Assembly: GCF_026107515.2 (NCBI RefSeq)
Contig: NZ_JAPCHW010000007.1
Span: forward strand, 157,311 to 221,310
DNA from: Glutamicibacter sp. MNS18
GTDB lineage: Bacteria; Actinomycetota; Actinomycetes; Actinomycetales; Micrococcaceae
Direction of reading: 5' to 3'
DNA length: 64,000 nucleotides
Shown here one piece after another: positions 36,947-45,526 of this stretch (position 1 is the first letter of the stretch; every line of letters begins with the position of its first letter). A program made the translations under genes and the position numbers. Below the pieces are notes generated by a model. It did no database searches. It was not told the origin of the DNA and saw only the letters and a list, made by a program, of their open reading frames with translations.

Positions 36947-39373
36947 ATGCCTAATCCGAAAAAGAAGATCGCGCAGCGTGGTGCTGTCGTTGTCGCCTCC
37001 ACCGCATTGGTGTTTGGCGGCAGCGTCCTGGCATATCCCGCGTTCGCGACCGAGGCGTCTGAAGCGCCGGTAGAAGCAGCGACTCCTGCGCCAACGCAGG
37101 CAGACGGTGTTGATACCACTGGTCTGGCAGAGGCTATCGAGCGTGACCTCGGTAAGTCCCCGAAGCAGTACCTCAAGGATTCCGAGCTCAATGTCACTGC
37201 CACCGAGCTGAAGAAGCAGCTGCAGGAAGCGGACATTGACCACAACGTGGTCATCGAAGATGGCGTCGTGCTGGTCCAGGTGGGCGAAGCCGACCTGGAG
37301 GCCGTTGAGAAGATCGTTGCCGCCGTGAATGGCGACTCCGACGTAGCTCCGGCCAGCGCCGAAGCCACCGATGCCTCCGAGGAAACCGCAGAGGCCACCG
37401 AGACCGAAGAAGCCGAGCCGACCGAGCAGACTGAGGAAGCGCAGGCCACTGAAGAGGCTGAAGCCACTGCAGAGGCTGAGGCCACCACGGATGCCGTCGA
37501 GGCCGAGGAAGCCGAAGGCGAGATCAAGGTCGAAGCGGTTCCCGAGGGTGAGCAGGCCGAGGTTTCCAGCGTTCGCGAGGCCCTGAAGGAGCTTGAGAAG
37601 CAGCTTGACCCTTCCCAGGTTTCCCGCCTGACTTCTGTCACCAAGAACATCAAGGGTGACATCGTGATCACCGCCGGTGGTCCGGACAGCGTGAACAATT
37701 CCAAGCTTTCGCGCAGCGCCTCGAAGCCGGCCTCCGAGGGCCTGACCCTGGAGGAGTTCAACGAGGTCGTTGACGGCGTCGAGCTCGTGGCCGAGGGCAA
37801 GGGCGGCGCCGAGAAGCCTGCTGCCGATCTCAAAGACATCTACGGCGGTATTGGCTACGCCATTGACGACAGCAACGATTTCCAGGGGGAGATCGGGCTG
37901 TGCTCGATCGGTTTCACCGCCTGGGATTCAAGTGGCAACGATGCCATCATCACTGCCGGACACTGCTCGCACGACGGAGTGACCCGCAATACCGCGGTCC
38001 TGGAGCACAGTGCTCCGGACGAGTACACCACGCTGAGCAACCTGCTGGGTACCTTCGGGTTCAACCAGTTCGGCATGCCGGGCAATGCCGGCTTCGAAGC
38101 CGACGATCCCAACTGGGAGAACTGGGCCGAAGGCACCGACATCGCCATCATCGAGGACATCAACCCCGAGCTGAACCTGCTGCCAGGGGTTTCCCAGTGG
38201 CCTGCCGGCCAGGACGTGCGTGACGAGACCCTGGCCATCACCAACGCCGGTGCCGCCACCGTGGGCGCCGAGGCATGCAACTCCGGCCGCACCACCGGCT
38301 GGCGTTGCGCACCGATCACCGGTGAAGGCGTCTTCTACGTCATCGGCTTCGACGAAAACGGCAACCCGGACAACAACAACGTCCGCACCGTGTGGGGTTA
38401 CACCTCCGAGGTCGACTCCGGTGAACCGAACCTGCTGCCAGGTGACTCCGGCGGTGCCGTAGTCGTGGGTAACCGCGCTGTGGGCATCAACAGTGCCTAC
38501 GGCAACGGTGGCCTGCGTGCCCAGTACACCGGTCTGGCCGACGCCATGGAGAAGACCGAGGTTGGCGACTACGAAGTCAAGTTCTTCGTCAACGCCCCCA
38601 CCGTGACCGCTCCTGCCAACGGCAGCGAGATCGAACCAGGTGCCGAGATCACCGGTTCGGTGCAGAACGCCCCCACCGGCGCCCGGGTGGAGATCACTGT
38701 CGGCGGCGACGTCATCGACACCGTGAATGTCGGTAGCAACGGCAACTTCTCCTTCAACGCCCCGGACACCGAAGGCGAGTTCAGCTTCCAGCTGCAGACC
38801 CGTTCGGGCAACTTCAACGAGTCGGAACTGACCTCGGGTAACTACACCATTGTTGCCGTCGAGCCGACCGAGGAGCCGACCCCGACTCCAACCGAGCCGA
38901 CCGAGGAGCCTACGGCTACCCCGACCGAGCCAACTGAAGAGCCGACCGAGGAGCCTACGGCTACCCCGACCGAGCCAACTGAAGAGCCGACCGAGGAGCC
39001 TACGGCTACCCCGACCGAGCCAACCGAGGAGCCGACTCCAACCGAGCCGACCGAGGAGCCTACGGCTACCCCGACCGAGCCAACCGAAGAGCCGACTCCA
39101 ACCGAGCAGACTGAGGAGCCAACCGAGGAGCCTACGGCTACCCCGACCGACGAGCCAACGGCTTCGCCGACCGAGACGCAGGAGCCCACCAAGTCGCCTG
39201 AGGAGACCAAGTCCCCGGAGGCCACCACTTCGCCAAAGCAGAACGATGACAATGACGACCCGCTGGCTAACACCGGTTCGGCTGTCACCCCGGTTCTGGC
39301 GATTGCCGGTGCACTCGGCCTGGGCGGCGCCCTGCTGCTGATGCTGCGTCGCGGAAACCGTCGCCACGGCTAA
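36947..39373 (+). CDS. Secreted, sortase-anchored S1-family serine protease
   Basis: 808 aa. Signal peptide (RGAVVVASTALVFGGSVLAYPAFA) is followed by an alpha-lytic-type prodomain (about 45-130, GKSPKQYLKDSELNVTATEL), a Glu/Ala/Thr-rich linker (130-190), a second prodomain-like part, then a chymotrypsin-fold domain with triad His339 (ITAGHCS), Asp398 (GTDIAIIED) and Ser501 (LLPGDSGGAVV). An Ig-like domain (about 545-640) and a T/P/E repeat stalk (640-740) lead to LANTGS (773), a membrane segment and RRGNRRHG. LAxTG is the type of site used by class E sortases. ATG chosen for GGGAGAAG seven bases upstream. Confidence 0.9.
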   Translation: MPNPKKKIAQRGAVVVASTALVFGGSVLAYPAFATEASEAPVEAATPAPTQADGVDTTGLAEAIERDLGKSPKQYLKDSELNVTATELKKQLQEADIDHNVVIEDGVVLVQVGEADLEAVEKIVAAVNGDSDVAPASAEATDASEETAEATETEEAEPTEQTEEAQATEEAEATAEAEATTDAVEAEEAEGEIKVEAVPEGEQAEVSSVREALKELEKQLDPSQVSRLTSVTKNIKGDIVITAGGPDSVNNSKLSRSASKPASEGLTLEEFNEVVDGVELVAEGKGGAEKPAADLKDIYGGIGYAIDDSNDFQGEIGLCSIGFTAWDSSGNDAIITAGHCSHDGVTRNTAVLEHSAPDEYTTLSNLLGTFGFNQFGMPGNAGFEADDPNWENWAEGTDIAIIEDINPELNLLPGVSQWPAGQDVRDETLAITNAGAATVGAEACNSGRTTGWRCAPITGEGVFYVIGFDENGNPDNNNVRTVWGYTSEVDSGEPNLLPGDSGGAVVVGNRAVGINSAYGNGGLRAQYTGLADAMEKTEVGDYEVKFFVNAPTVTAPANGSEIEPGAEITGSVQNAPTGARVEITVGGDVIDTVNVGSNGNFSFNAPDTEGEFSFQLQTRSGNFNESELTSGNYTIVAVEPTEEPTPTPTEPTEEPTATPTEPTEEPTEEPTATPTEPTEEPTEEPTATPTEPTEEPTPTEPTEEPTATPTEPTEEPTPTEQTEEPTEEPTATPTDEPTASPTETQEPTKSPEETKSPEATTSPKQNDDNDDPLANTGSAVTPVLAIAGALGLGGALLLMLRRGNRRHG
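38857..39170 (+). repeat. Imperfect tandem repeat encoding a T/P/E stalk
   Basis: GAGCCTACGGCTACCCCGAC starts at 38906, 38951, 38996, 39056 and 39128, i.e. spaced 45, 45, 60 and 72 bases. Encodes EPTATPTEPTEEPTEEPTA-like protein repeats before the sorting signal. Repeat number is likely to vary between strains. Confidence 0.85.
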
Positions 39374-39418
39374 TCACCGCCGCGACAGTTGATGCCGCAC
39401 GACGGTAGACACTGAAAA

Positions 39419-39452
39419 GAAAGGCCCCGGTTCCCTGTAACCGGGGCCTTTC
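39419..39452 (+). terminator. Terminator after the secreted protease gene
   Basis: 14-bp stem GAAAGGCCCCGGTT with its complement around a six-base loop, ending in CCTTTCCC. Confidence 0.85.
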
Positions 39453-39551
39453 CCATTCAACACCCATGGGCCTCACGGCCGCCTTTACAGCACGCCGCCT
39501 AGGCTGGTTGGCAAGGACATGGATCGTGAGCCAAGAGAAGTGAGAGACCGG

Positions 39552-40103
39552 ATGAAGAAACGACAGCTGACCCAAATCCTCGGCGGTGCCGCCATCGCGG
39601 CACTGGCACTCTCGGCCTGTGGCACCCCCACCGGTTCGACGCCCACCGCCAGCGAATCCCCGGACACCGAAACCCAACCAACGGAGAGCACCGTGGACCA
39701 GGAAGCCCTGCTGCAGATCCAGGACAAGCTCTCGGCGGAACTGGGCCAGAGTTTCGTCCAGGGCTGGATCCAGGACGGCCAGATGCATGTGGCCACCACC
39801 GACGAATCCAGCACCGGGCAAATCGAGGCTGCCGGGGCGGTGCCCACCGTGGTGGAGTTCAACGCCCAGCAGCTGCGTGAGGGCATCGCACAGATCATGA
39901 ACTGGCAGGCGCAGCAGGACGATCCGATCCGTACCGCCATCCACGGCTATGAGCTCAACGGCAAGGAAGGCGGGCTGATCCTGCGCGTGGATCCGGGGCA
40001 TATCGACGAGGTCAAGGCACTGCTGGATGAGGCCCAGCCGGCCGGGCAGATCCCGCTGAGCTTTGCCCCGAGTACCGGCATCGCCAGCCCCGCGGCCGGC
40101 TAA
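39552..40103 (+). CDS. Putative lipoprotein, unknown function
   Basis: 183 aa from ATG 39552 (MKKRQLTQILGGAAIAALAL) with lipobox LSACG (Cys about 23), then a Thr/Ser/Pro/Glu linker and a soluble domain of alternating helices and strands (QIQDKLSAELGQSFVQGWI, MHVATTDESS, LILRVDPGHIDEVK). The domain looks like a small inhibitor- or prodomain-like fold: the phrases resemble the prodomain segments of S1E proteases such as the one upstream. That link is speculative. It could be anchored on the membrane close to the protease. Confidence 0.7.
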   Translation: MKKRQLTQILGGAAIAALALSACGTPTGSTPTASESPDTETQPTESTVDQEALLQIQDKLSAELGQSFVQGWIQDGQMHVATTDESSTGQIEAAGAVPTVVEFNAQQLREGIAQIMNWQAQQDDPIRTAIHGYELNGKEGGLILRVDPGHIDEVKALLDEAQPAGQIPLSFAPSTGIASPAAG

Positions 40104-40126
40104 CCGCCGCACCGGTTCCCGCAGAC

Positions 40127-40166
40127 ACGCCGGCCCGCGAACGCATCACGCGTCGCGGGCCGGCGT
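40127..40166. terminator. Bidirectional terminator
   Basis: 14-bp stem ACGCCGGCCCGCGA with complement, 12-base loop, between the lipoprotein gene and the convergent LuxR gene. Confidence 0.8.
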
Positions 40167-40196
40167 TGTCGCGCCAAGGGAGGTAAACCGGAGGCG

Positions 40197-42857
40197 CTAT
40201 ACCGCGCCGCTGGGCTGCGTATCAACGAACCGGGCGGCCAGCTGCTGCCGGTTCTTCGCCCCGGTGCGCCGGTAGAGCTTGGTCAGCCGGGCTTCCACGG
40301 CACTGACCGAGATGTACAGTTCCTTGGCAATGGCCTTGTTGGTCAGTCCCTCGTGGACCATGCGCACCACCTCGAACTCCTCGCGGCTCAGGTCCACCGG
40401 GGCGCTGGCCGCCGCAACCGGGTTACGCACCGCCAGGCAGTCCTCCACGTTGACCACCCAGGCCTTGGCACCCAGGGAACGGTAGAGCGACCGCGCGGCC
40501 ACCAGGTGCTCGCGTGCGGCTTCCGGCTGGCCCATGGCCCGCAGCCGGTTGCCCAGCGCGTGGCGCACCCGGGCCAACTCGAACGGGCTGTCCGAAGGGG
40601 TCCACTCCTCGATCAGTGCGCGGAACCGGGGCAGCGAGGCCTCGGACTCCAGCACCATCGCCTGGGCCAGCCGCATGGTCAGCTTGGCCCGGCGACCGGG
40701 GACCTGGTTCATCTGGTGCTGCCGGGCCCGGTATTCGGCCACCGCCTCCTCGGCACGCCCCAGCATCACCAGTGCCTCGATCAGGTGGGTGGTGGTACGC
40801 ACGTAGCGGATATCCGCCGCCCCCTGGTAGATGTGCAGGGTGCGGCGGTAGGCCTCCACGGCCCGTTCGTGCTGGGCGTTCATCAGCGCGTTGTCCCCGG
40901 CCAGCATCGAGATCCGGGCCAGCAACTTCGGGCTCATCTCGCCCATCACGTGCGGCTGCATGCTCTCGAAGTAGGCACCGGCCATATCCTGGCGGTTCTT
41001 GTTCATCCAGTACCAGGCCTGGATCAGCTGCGGCATGGGTTCAAGCAGCGCCGGTCCATCCACGGCGATCCAGCGTTCCACCAGCGCCATCGCCCGGGGC
41101 AGGTTCTCGTTCTGGATCGCATTGGCCGCGGACAGCAGCAGGGTCAGCCGTTGCATCAGCAGGTTCGGTTCGCTGCCGGCCGGGGTCAACCGGGACAGCA
41201 CCTCGCGGGCCTCCTGGTGGTATCCGGTATTCAGCAGGGCCAGGGCCAGCGACTGCTTGACTTCCAGACCCAGCCCGTCACCCGGGGCGACCAGCAGCTG
41301 CTGGTGCATGCCCAGCACCGTGGCGTGGTCCAGTTCCAACGCGGCGAGCAGGATCTTGGCCTGGGTCAGGCGTACCTGCTGCCCGGTTGCGGCACCGTTG
41401 AGCAGGGCGGTGGCCCCGTCCAGGGCGGTGCGGGCCGCCGCGGCCTCCTCACGCAGCGCATGGGCGCAGGCCGTCGCGGCCAGCAGCTTCCCGCAGGCCG
41501 CGGCATGGTCCTGTTGGTGGGTGCTGACCAGGACGGAGACATCCACCTCCGGGGCCGGGCGCCCGGCGATGGCGGCGATTTCCACGTGCAAGGTGGCCAG
41601 GCGTAGTTCCGTGGCCGCATCCGGGGAACGGCGCTGGGCGAAGCGCAGGTAGCGTTGGGCGGTTTCCAGTCTCACGGCGAGGAAGAACTCCGCGGCCAGG
41701 TCGGTGAGCACGGTGGGCAACCGCGGATCGGTGCTGGCCAGGTTCAGGGAGCGCTCCGAGACCTCGACGGCCGCGGTGACCTGCCCGCCGAGCAGCAGCT
41801 CCTTGGCCTGCTGCGCCAGGTCGATCGCCGGCACCCGGGCACTGTGCACAAAACTGTGGTGGAACATCCGCAACGCCGGGCAGGAGGTGGCCGCCTGCAG
41901 CTGCCCATGCAGTTCCCGCCGGTGCTCCACCGCCAGCGACCAGTACACGGCCGAGCGCAGGGCGGTATCGCGCAGTTCCACATACGGTCCCACGGTTTCC
42001 AGCAGCCCCTGGTGCAGCAGTTCATCCAGCCCGTCGGGATCCGCCTCGATGCCCAGCAGCGCCGCCCGTTCGCACAGCGGCCCCATGGCCGCCAGCTGCA
42101 GCAGCCTTTCCTGCCCGGGGTCCAGGGACGCGAGCAGCGAGGGCAGCGCCGCGGTGTACTCGATGGTGGGATGCAAGGGCAGGCACAGCGGGCTCTGTCC
42201 GCGCAGCTGGCGGTGGGTGAGCATCTCCAGCTGCGCCAGGATCGCCCCGGGCACCCCGTGGGCCTGGGCGGTGACCAGGGAGAGCACCGAGGTGTCGGCT
42301 GCCGGGCCGGCATGCTGCCGGGCCAGGTCCAGGGATTCGGTGCCGGTCAGTTCATGCAGCTTGATCACCTGGATGGCGGCCAGTTCCGCGGGCACCGGGT
42401 TGCGGGTGATGGTGCCAACGAATTTGGTCCGGATCCGTTGCATCTTGGTGGCCAGGAAGCTGATGACCTTCAGGCTGGCCGGGTCCATGAGATCCAGATC
42501 GTCCAGCAGTACCACGGTGCCCGGTTTGAGCCGCTCGGGCAGCATCACTTGCAGGTGACGGGCCACCGCGAAGGTGTCCACCGGTTCGCCGGGGAAGGTC
42601 GGAAGGAAGGGTTCCAGGTCGATCTGCTCGTCCAGTTCCAGGTTGGATAGCAGCATCATCACCCCGGACAGCGGCCAGTCCGACTCGCCGGGGCTGGTGC
42701 GCAGGAAGGTGTGCGGCTGACCGGCCAACCGGTCCGAGAGCCTGTCCAGGACCCAGGACTTGCCTGCACCGGGGCTGCCGGAGATCAGGATGGCAGCATC
42801 CCTGGGCCCGCTGATCTTGGACACGAGGGTGGCGAGCAGGTTCTTGCGACTACGCAT
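40197..42857 (-). CDS. LuxR-family ATP-binding regulator (LAL type)
   Basis: 886-aa transcription regulator. N-terminal AAA/STAND ATPase: Walker A GSPGAGKS (about 27-34), Walker B-like VVLLDDLDLMD (near 115). A long helical, TPR-like middle follows, and then a C-terminal LuxR HTH: LSREEFEVVRMVHEGLTNKA, then AKELYISVSAVEARLTKLYRR. LAL proteins sense a ligand or partner through the TPR region and activate nearby genes; candidates are the protease and lipoprotein beside it, which is inference. A 0.8-kb non-coding region lies upstream. Confidence 0.92.
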   Translation of the reverse strand: MRSRKNLLATLVSKISGPRDAAILISGSPGAGKSWVLDRLSDRLAGQPHTFLRTSPGESDWPLSGVMMLLSNLELDEQIDLEPFLPTFPGEPVDTFAVARHLQVMLPERLKPGTVVLLDDLDLMDPASLKVISFLATKMQRIRTKFVGTITRNPVPAELAAIQVIKLHELTGTESLDLARQHAGPAADTSVLSLVTAQAHGVPGAILAQLEMLTHRQLRGQSPLCLPLHPTIEYTAALPSLLASLDPGQERLLQLAAMGPLCERAALLGIEADPDGLDELLHQGLLETVGPYVELRDTALRSAVYWSLAVEHRRELHGQLQAATSCPALRMFHHSFVHSARVPAIDLAQQAKELLLGGQVTAAVEVSERSLNLASTDPRLPTVLTDLAAEFFLAVRLETAQRYLRFAQRRSPDAATELRLATLHVEIAAIAGRPAPEVDVSVLVSTHQQDHAAACGKLLAATACAHALREEAAAARTALDGATALLNGAATGQQVRLTQAKILLAALELDHATVLGMHQQLLVAPGDGLGLEVKQSLALALLNTGYHQEAREVLSRLTPAGSEPNLLMQRLTLLLSAANAIQNENLPRAMALVERWIAVDGPALLEPMPQLIQAWYWMNKNRQDMAGAYFESMQPHVMGEMSPKLLARISMLAGDNALMNAQHERAVEAYRRTLHIYQGAADIRYVRTTTHLIEALVMLGRAEEAVAEYRARQHQMNQVPGRRAKLTMRLAQAMVLESEASLPRFRALIEEWTPSDSPFELARVRHALGNRLRAMGQPEAAREHLVAARSLYRSLGAKAWVVNVEDCLAVRNPVAAASAPVDLSREEFEVVRMVHEGLTNKAIAKELYISVSAVEARLTKLYRRTGAKNRQQLAARFVDTQPSGAV

Positions 42858-43648
42858 GGCACCACCTTGCGGTGCAGGGGCAGACCATCCGGGGCGCCCG
42901 ATGCGCAGCGGATACCGCCTGTCGTCCCGGGTGCCTGCCCGGGGTCCCTGAAATGCTCGGCGTCAATGTTCCCCCAATGTCCTGCTGAATCGCCTGGTCC
43001 TTACCCGTTGCCCCTCACGAAGTCCCGACCTTATCCGGTAATCCGAGATTACTGCATGTGGCAACCCGTGGAGCTGTTAGTCAACGAGTATAGACAAATA
43101 AAATTTGATGTACCGGTCGCCGGCTAATATTTCGATGCGGCGCGTCGCGGAACGGCACACGCTGGTTTCATCATCAAGCCGATGGCTGAAATCGCCCGGA
43201 TCCGGCGCAGGGCAGCCTCCGGGTGGGGTGGCCCCACGGAGTGTAGGGGATTGTGGGGTTCTCCCCACAAGGCGGCCAGGGTACTGGCACAAATCCCGGA
43301 GTGCGGTAATTCTGGGATTGCCTGGTCACCAGTGCCCTCACGGCGGTTCTGCGAGCGTCCCGCCGATGAGGGCCCCGTGCGATCAAGGCAGCTGTCCAGG
43401 GGCAGGTCCGCCCTTGGGGCCCGCAGCACTGCGGGTGCGGAACTGGCAGCCGGCGGCGACGCCGTGGCCAACAGCCGTGGTGGGTGTGCACGCAGTGCGA
43501 GTCGTGTGCACCCGCCACTTTCCTGACACGGGACGGCAGCCCGGTGCGCATGCTCTTCGTGGGCGCATCACACGTGGCGTGCCGGGAGCCGGTGGCAATC
43601 ATGCGCTATCGTGAAGTGCACGCATTAAGTACGGCACTAAGGGGATAC
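42858..43648. other. Long non-coding region rich in short inverted repeats
   Basis: 791 bases between the divergent LuxR and lepB genes. No convincing gene. Contains GTAATC-CGA-GATTAC (43038-43052), an AT-rich stretch near 43091-43110, and two competing GC hairpins: GTGGGG-TGG-CCCCAC near 43223-43237 and TTGTGGGG-TTCT-CCCCACAA (43251-43270). The size and structure are unusual in this gene-dense stretch; a small RNA or long leader is possible. Confidence 0.45.
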
Positions 43649-44356
43649 GTGAGCGCCGAATCCGGTGAAGCCAAGGGCCAGGAGCCGCACCTTTTATCCA
43701 AGACGTGGCGGTTGTTGCGCGAGATCCTGATTATCCTGGTCATTGCCGTGGGTCTGTCCCTGCTGATCAAGACCTTCTTCTTCCGGGCCTACTTCATTCC
43801 CTCGGGTTCCATGGAAAACACCCTGCAGATCGACGACCGGATCTTTGCCAACCTGATGGTCCCCGGCCCCTTCGACCTGCAGCGCGGGGACGTGGTGGTC
43901 TTCCGGGACGACGACGGTTGGCTGCCACCGCTCATGGTGGACCAGAACGCCGCGCAGAAGGCGCTGAGCTTCATCGGACTGCTGCCCGAACAGGATGAGC
44001 AGTACCTGGTCAAGCGCATCATCGGCATGCCAGGGGATACCGTGGAATGCTGCAACAGCGATGGCCGGCTGGCCATCAACGGAACCGCCATCGATGAACC
44101 CTACGTCTACCCGGGGGATACCCCCAGCGATATCCCGTTCTCGGTCACCGTACCCGAAGGCAAGATCTGGGTGCTGGGCGACCACCGTGGAGCCAGCGCC
44201 GACTCGCGCTACCACATGGACAGCAACGGGGGCTTCGTCGATATCGACACCGTCCAGGGCAAGGCGCAGGTGATCTCCTGGCCGCTCTCGCGCTGGTCCG
44301 TAGTGGATTCGCACCATGAGGTCTTCGACGCGGTCCCGGATGCCGGCGCCAACTAA
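43649..44356 (+). CDS. lepB: Signal peptidase I (second copy)
   Basis: 235-aa paralogue of 35895-36542. One membrane segment (about 25-45), catalytic Ser54 in IPSGSMENTL and Lys122 in YLVKRIIGMPGDTVECC, box LGDHRGASADSRYH. GTG 43649 with AAGGGG five bases upstream is chosen; ATG 43601 is an alternative 16 codons earlier. It is followed after 36 bases by rnhB, in the usual actinobacterial order. It differs from the first copy mainly in an insertion near residues 90-115. Confidence 0.94.
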   Translation: MSAESGEAKGQEPHLLSKTWRLLREILIILVIAVGLSLLIKTFFFRAYFIPSGSMENTLQIDDRIFANLMVPGPFDLQRGDVVVFRDDDGWLPPLMVDQNAAQKALSFIGLLPEQDEQYLVKRIIGMPGDTVECCNSDGRLAINGTAIDEPYVYPGDTPSDIPFSVTVPEGKIWVLGDHRGASADSRYHMDSNGGFVDIDTVQGKAQVISWPLSRWSVVDSHHEVFDAVPDAGAN

Positions 44357-44392
44357 CCCCACCCCCACATCATCGAAGGAAGCTGGCGACGC

Positions 44393-45121
44393 GTGCCGAG
44401 GAAAGCCACCGGGAAACCAACCACCCTGGATCACGAGCGGGCCCTGGCCGCCGACACCGCAGCGACCTACATCGGCGCGGTGGACGAGGTCGGTCGCGGC
44501 TCGCTGGCCGGCCCGGTCACCGTGGGCATGGTCGTCATCGACATCAACCAGGTCACCGAATTCCCCGAACTGCGCGACTCCAAGCTGCTGGATGCCAATG
44601 TGCGCACAGAACTGGTCGACAGTATCCGGCACTGGGCCGTGGGCTACGGGGTGGGGCACGCCTCGGCCCCGGAAATCGACGAGCTGGGGATGACCGCGGC
44701 CCTGCGCCTGGCCGGCACCCGCGCGGCGGCGCAGTGCGCCGTGGCACCGCAGGCGGCGCTGGTCGACGGCAGCTACGACTGGCTCTCGGCCACCGAGCCG
44801 GACCTCTTCGACCTGCTGGAACCGGCCACCGAGCCCAGCGGCCTGCATATCCCCGTGCGCACCCTCATCAAGGGCGACATGACCTGCCAGGCCATTGCCG
44901 CGGCCTCGATCCTGGCCAAGGTCGAACGCGATGGGATCATGACCGGCGCGGCCTTGCGGCATCCGGCCTACGGGTGGGAGGTCAACAAGGGCTATGCCAC
45001 CGCATCGCACCGCCAGGCCATCGCGGAACACGGGCCCAGCCCGCTGCACCGGCTGAGCTGGCGCTTGACTTCCGGTAGTGAAAAGACTGAGAGTGAAGCC
45101 AGAGGAAGTGAGGGAGACTAA
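44393..45121 (+). CDS. rnhB: Ribonuclease HII
   Basis: 242-aa enzyme that cleaves RNA in RNA-DNA hybrids and single ribonucleotides in DNA. Signature GAVDEVGRGSLAGPV (Asp31, Glu32), RDSKLLDANVR, ALVDGSYDWL and IKGDMTCQAIAAASILAKVERD. GTG start with GAAGGAAG about ten bases upstream. The stop TAA overlaps the next ATG by one base. Confidence 0.96.
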   Translation: MPRKATGKPTTLDHERALAADTAATYIGAVDEVGRGSLAGPVTVGMVVIDINQVTEFPELRDSKLLDANVRTELVDSIRHWAVGYGVGHASAPEIDELGMTAALRLAGTRAAAQCAVAPQAALVDGSYDWLSATEPDLFDLLEPATEPSGLHIPVRTLIKGDMTCQAIAAASILAKVERDGIMTGAALRHPAYGWEVNKGYATASHRQAIAEHGPSPLHRLSWRLTSGSEKTESEARGSEGD

Positions 45122-45441
45122 TGGGCGCCGAAGACCTGGAAAACTATGAATCGAATCTTGAACTCAAGCTGTACCGCGAGTACAAGGATGTCGCCTCGCT
45201 TTTCAACTACGTGGTGGAAACCGAACGCCGCTTCTACCTGGCCAACCAGGTGGAGCTGAATACGCTGTCCAATGCCGGCGAGGTGTACTTCGAACTGAAC
45301 CTGACCGATGCGTGGGTCTGGGACATCTACCGGCAGGGGCGGTTCGTGAAGTCGGTGAAGGTGCTGACCTTCAAGGACGTGAACATCGAGGAACTGAACC
45401 GCAGTGAGCTGCAGATCCCCAAGGAGGGGATCTCCGGCTAG
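45121..45441 (+). CDS. DUF2469 family protein
   Basis: 106-aa conserved actinobacterial protein (DUF2469) of unknown function: MGAEDLENYESNLELKLYRE, EVYFELNLTDAWVWDIYR, VKVLTFKDVNIEELN. Almost always next to rnhB; here translationally coupled by a TAATG overlap. A 24-bp near-perfect dyad (45428-45451) spans its stop codon. Confidence 0.94.
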   Translation: MGAEDLENYESNLELKLYREYKDVASLFNYVVETERRFYLANQVELNTLSNAGEVYFELNLTDAWVWDIYRQGRFVKSVKVLTFKDVNIEELNRSELQIPKEGISG

Positions 45442-45451
45442 CCGGAGATCC
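45428..45451 (+). repeat. Inverted repeat over the DUF2469 stop codon
   Basis: 11-bp arms GGATCTCCGGC / GCCGGAGATCC separated by TA, with the TAG stop at the centre. A hairpin here precedes the stronger terminator at 45463-45507. Confidence 0.7.
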
Positions 45452-45462
45452 GCCGGAAGGAC

Positions 45463-45507
45463 AAGACCGTGGCCCGGACCCCCGCAAGGGGTCCGGGCCA
45501 CGGTCTT
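45463..45507. terminator. Bidirectional terminator
   Basis: 20-bp stem AAGACCGTGGCCCGGACCCC with complement and loop CGCAA, followed by TTTTC. It ends the rnhB unit on the plus strand and the glycine-betaine transporter on the minus strand. Confidence 0.92.
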
Positions 45508-45526
45508 TTCTTGCCGCGAGGAATGA

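Noticed and set aside
38857-39170. CRISPR-like spaced repeats
   Set aside because: Copies are in frame inside a coding sequence and encode a T/P/E stalk; spacers are themselves repeat sequence.
37371-39367. Long open frames antiparallel to the secreted protease
   Set aside because: They mirror the repetitive GC-rich stalk and have no independent signals.
43105-43614. Open frames on both strands in the LuxR-lepB gap
   Set aside because: They are rich in Arg/Pro/Gly as expected from random high-GC DNA, lack ribosome-binding sites, and overlap each other.
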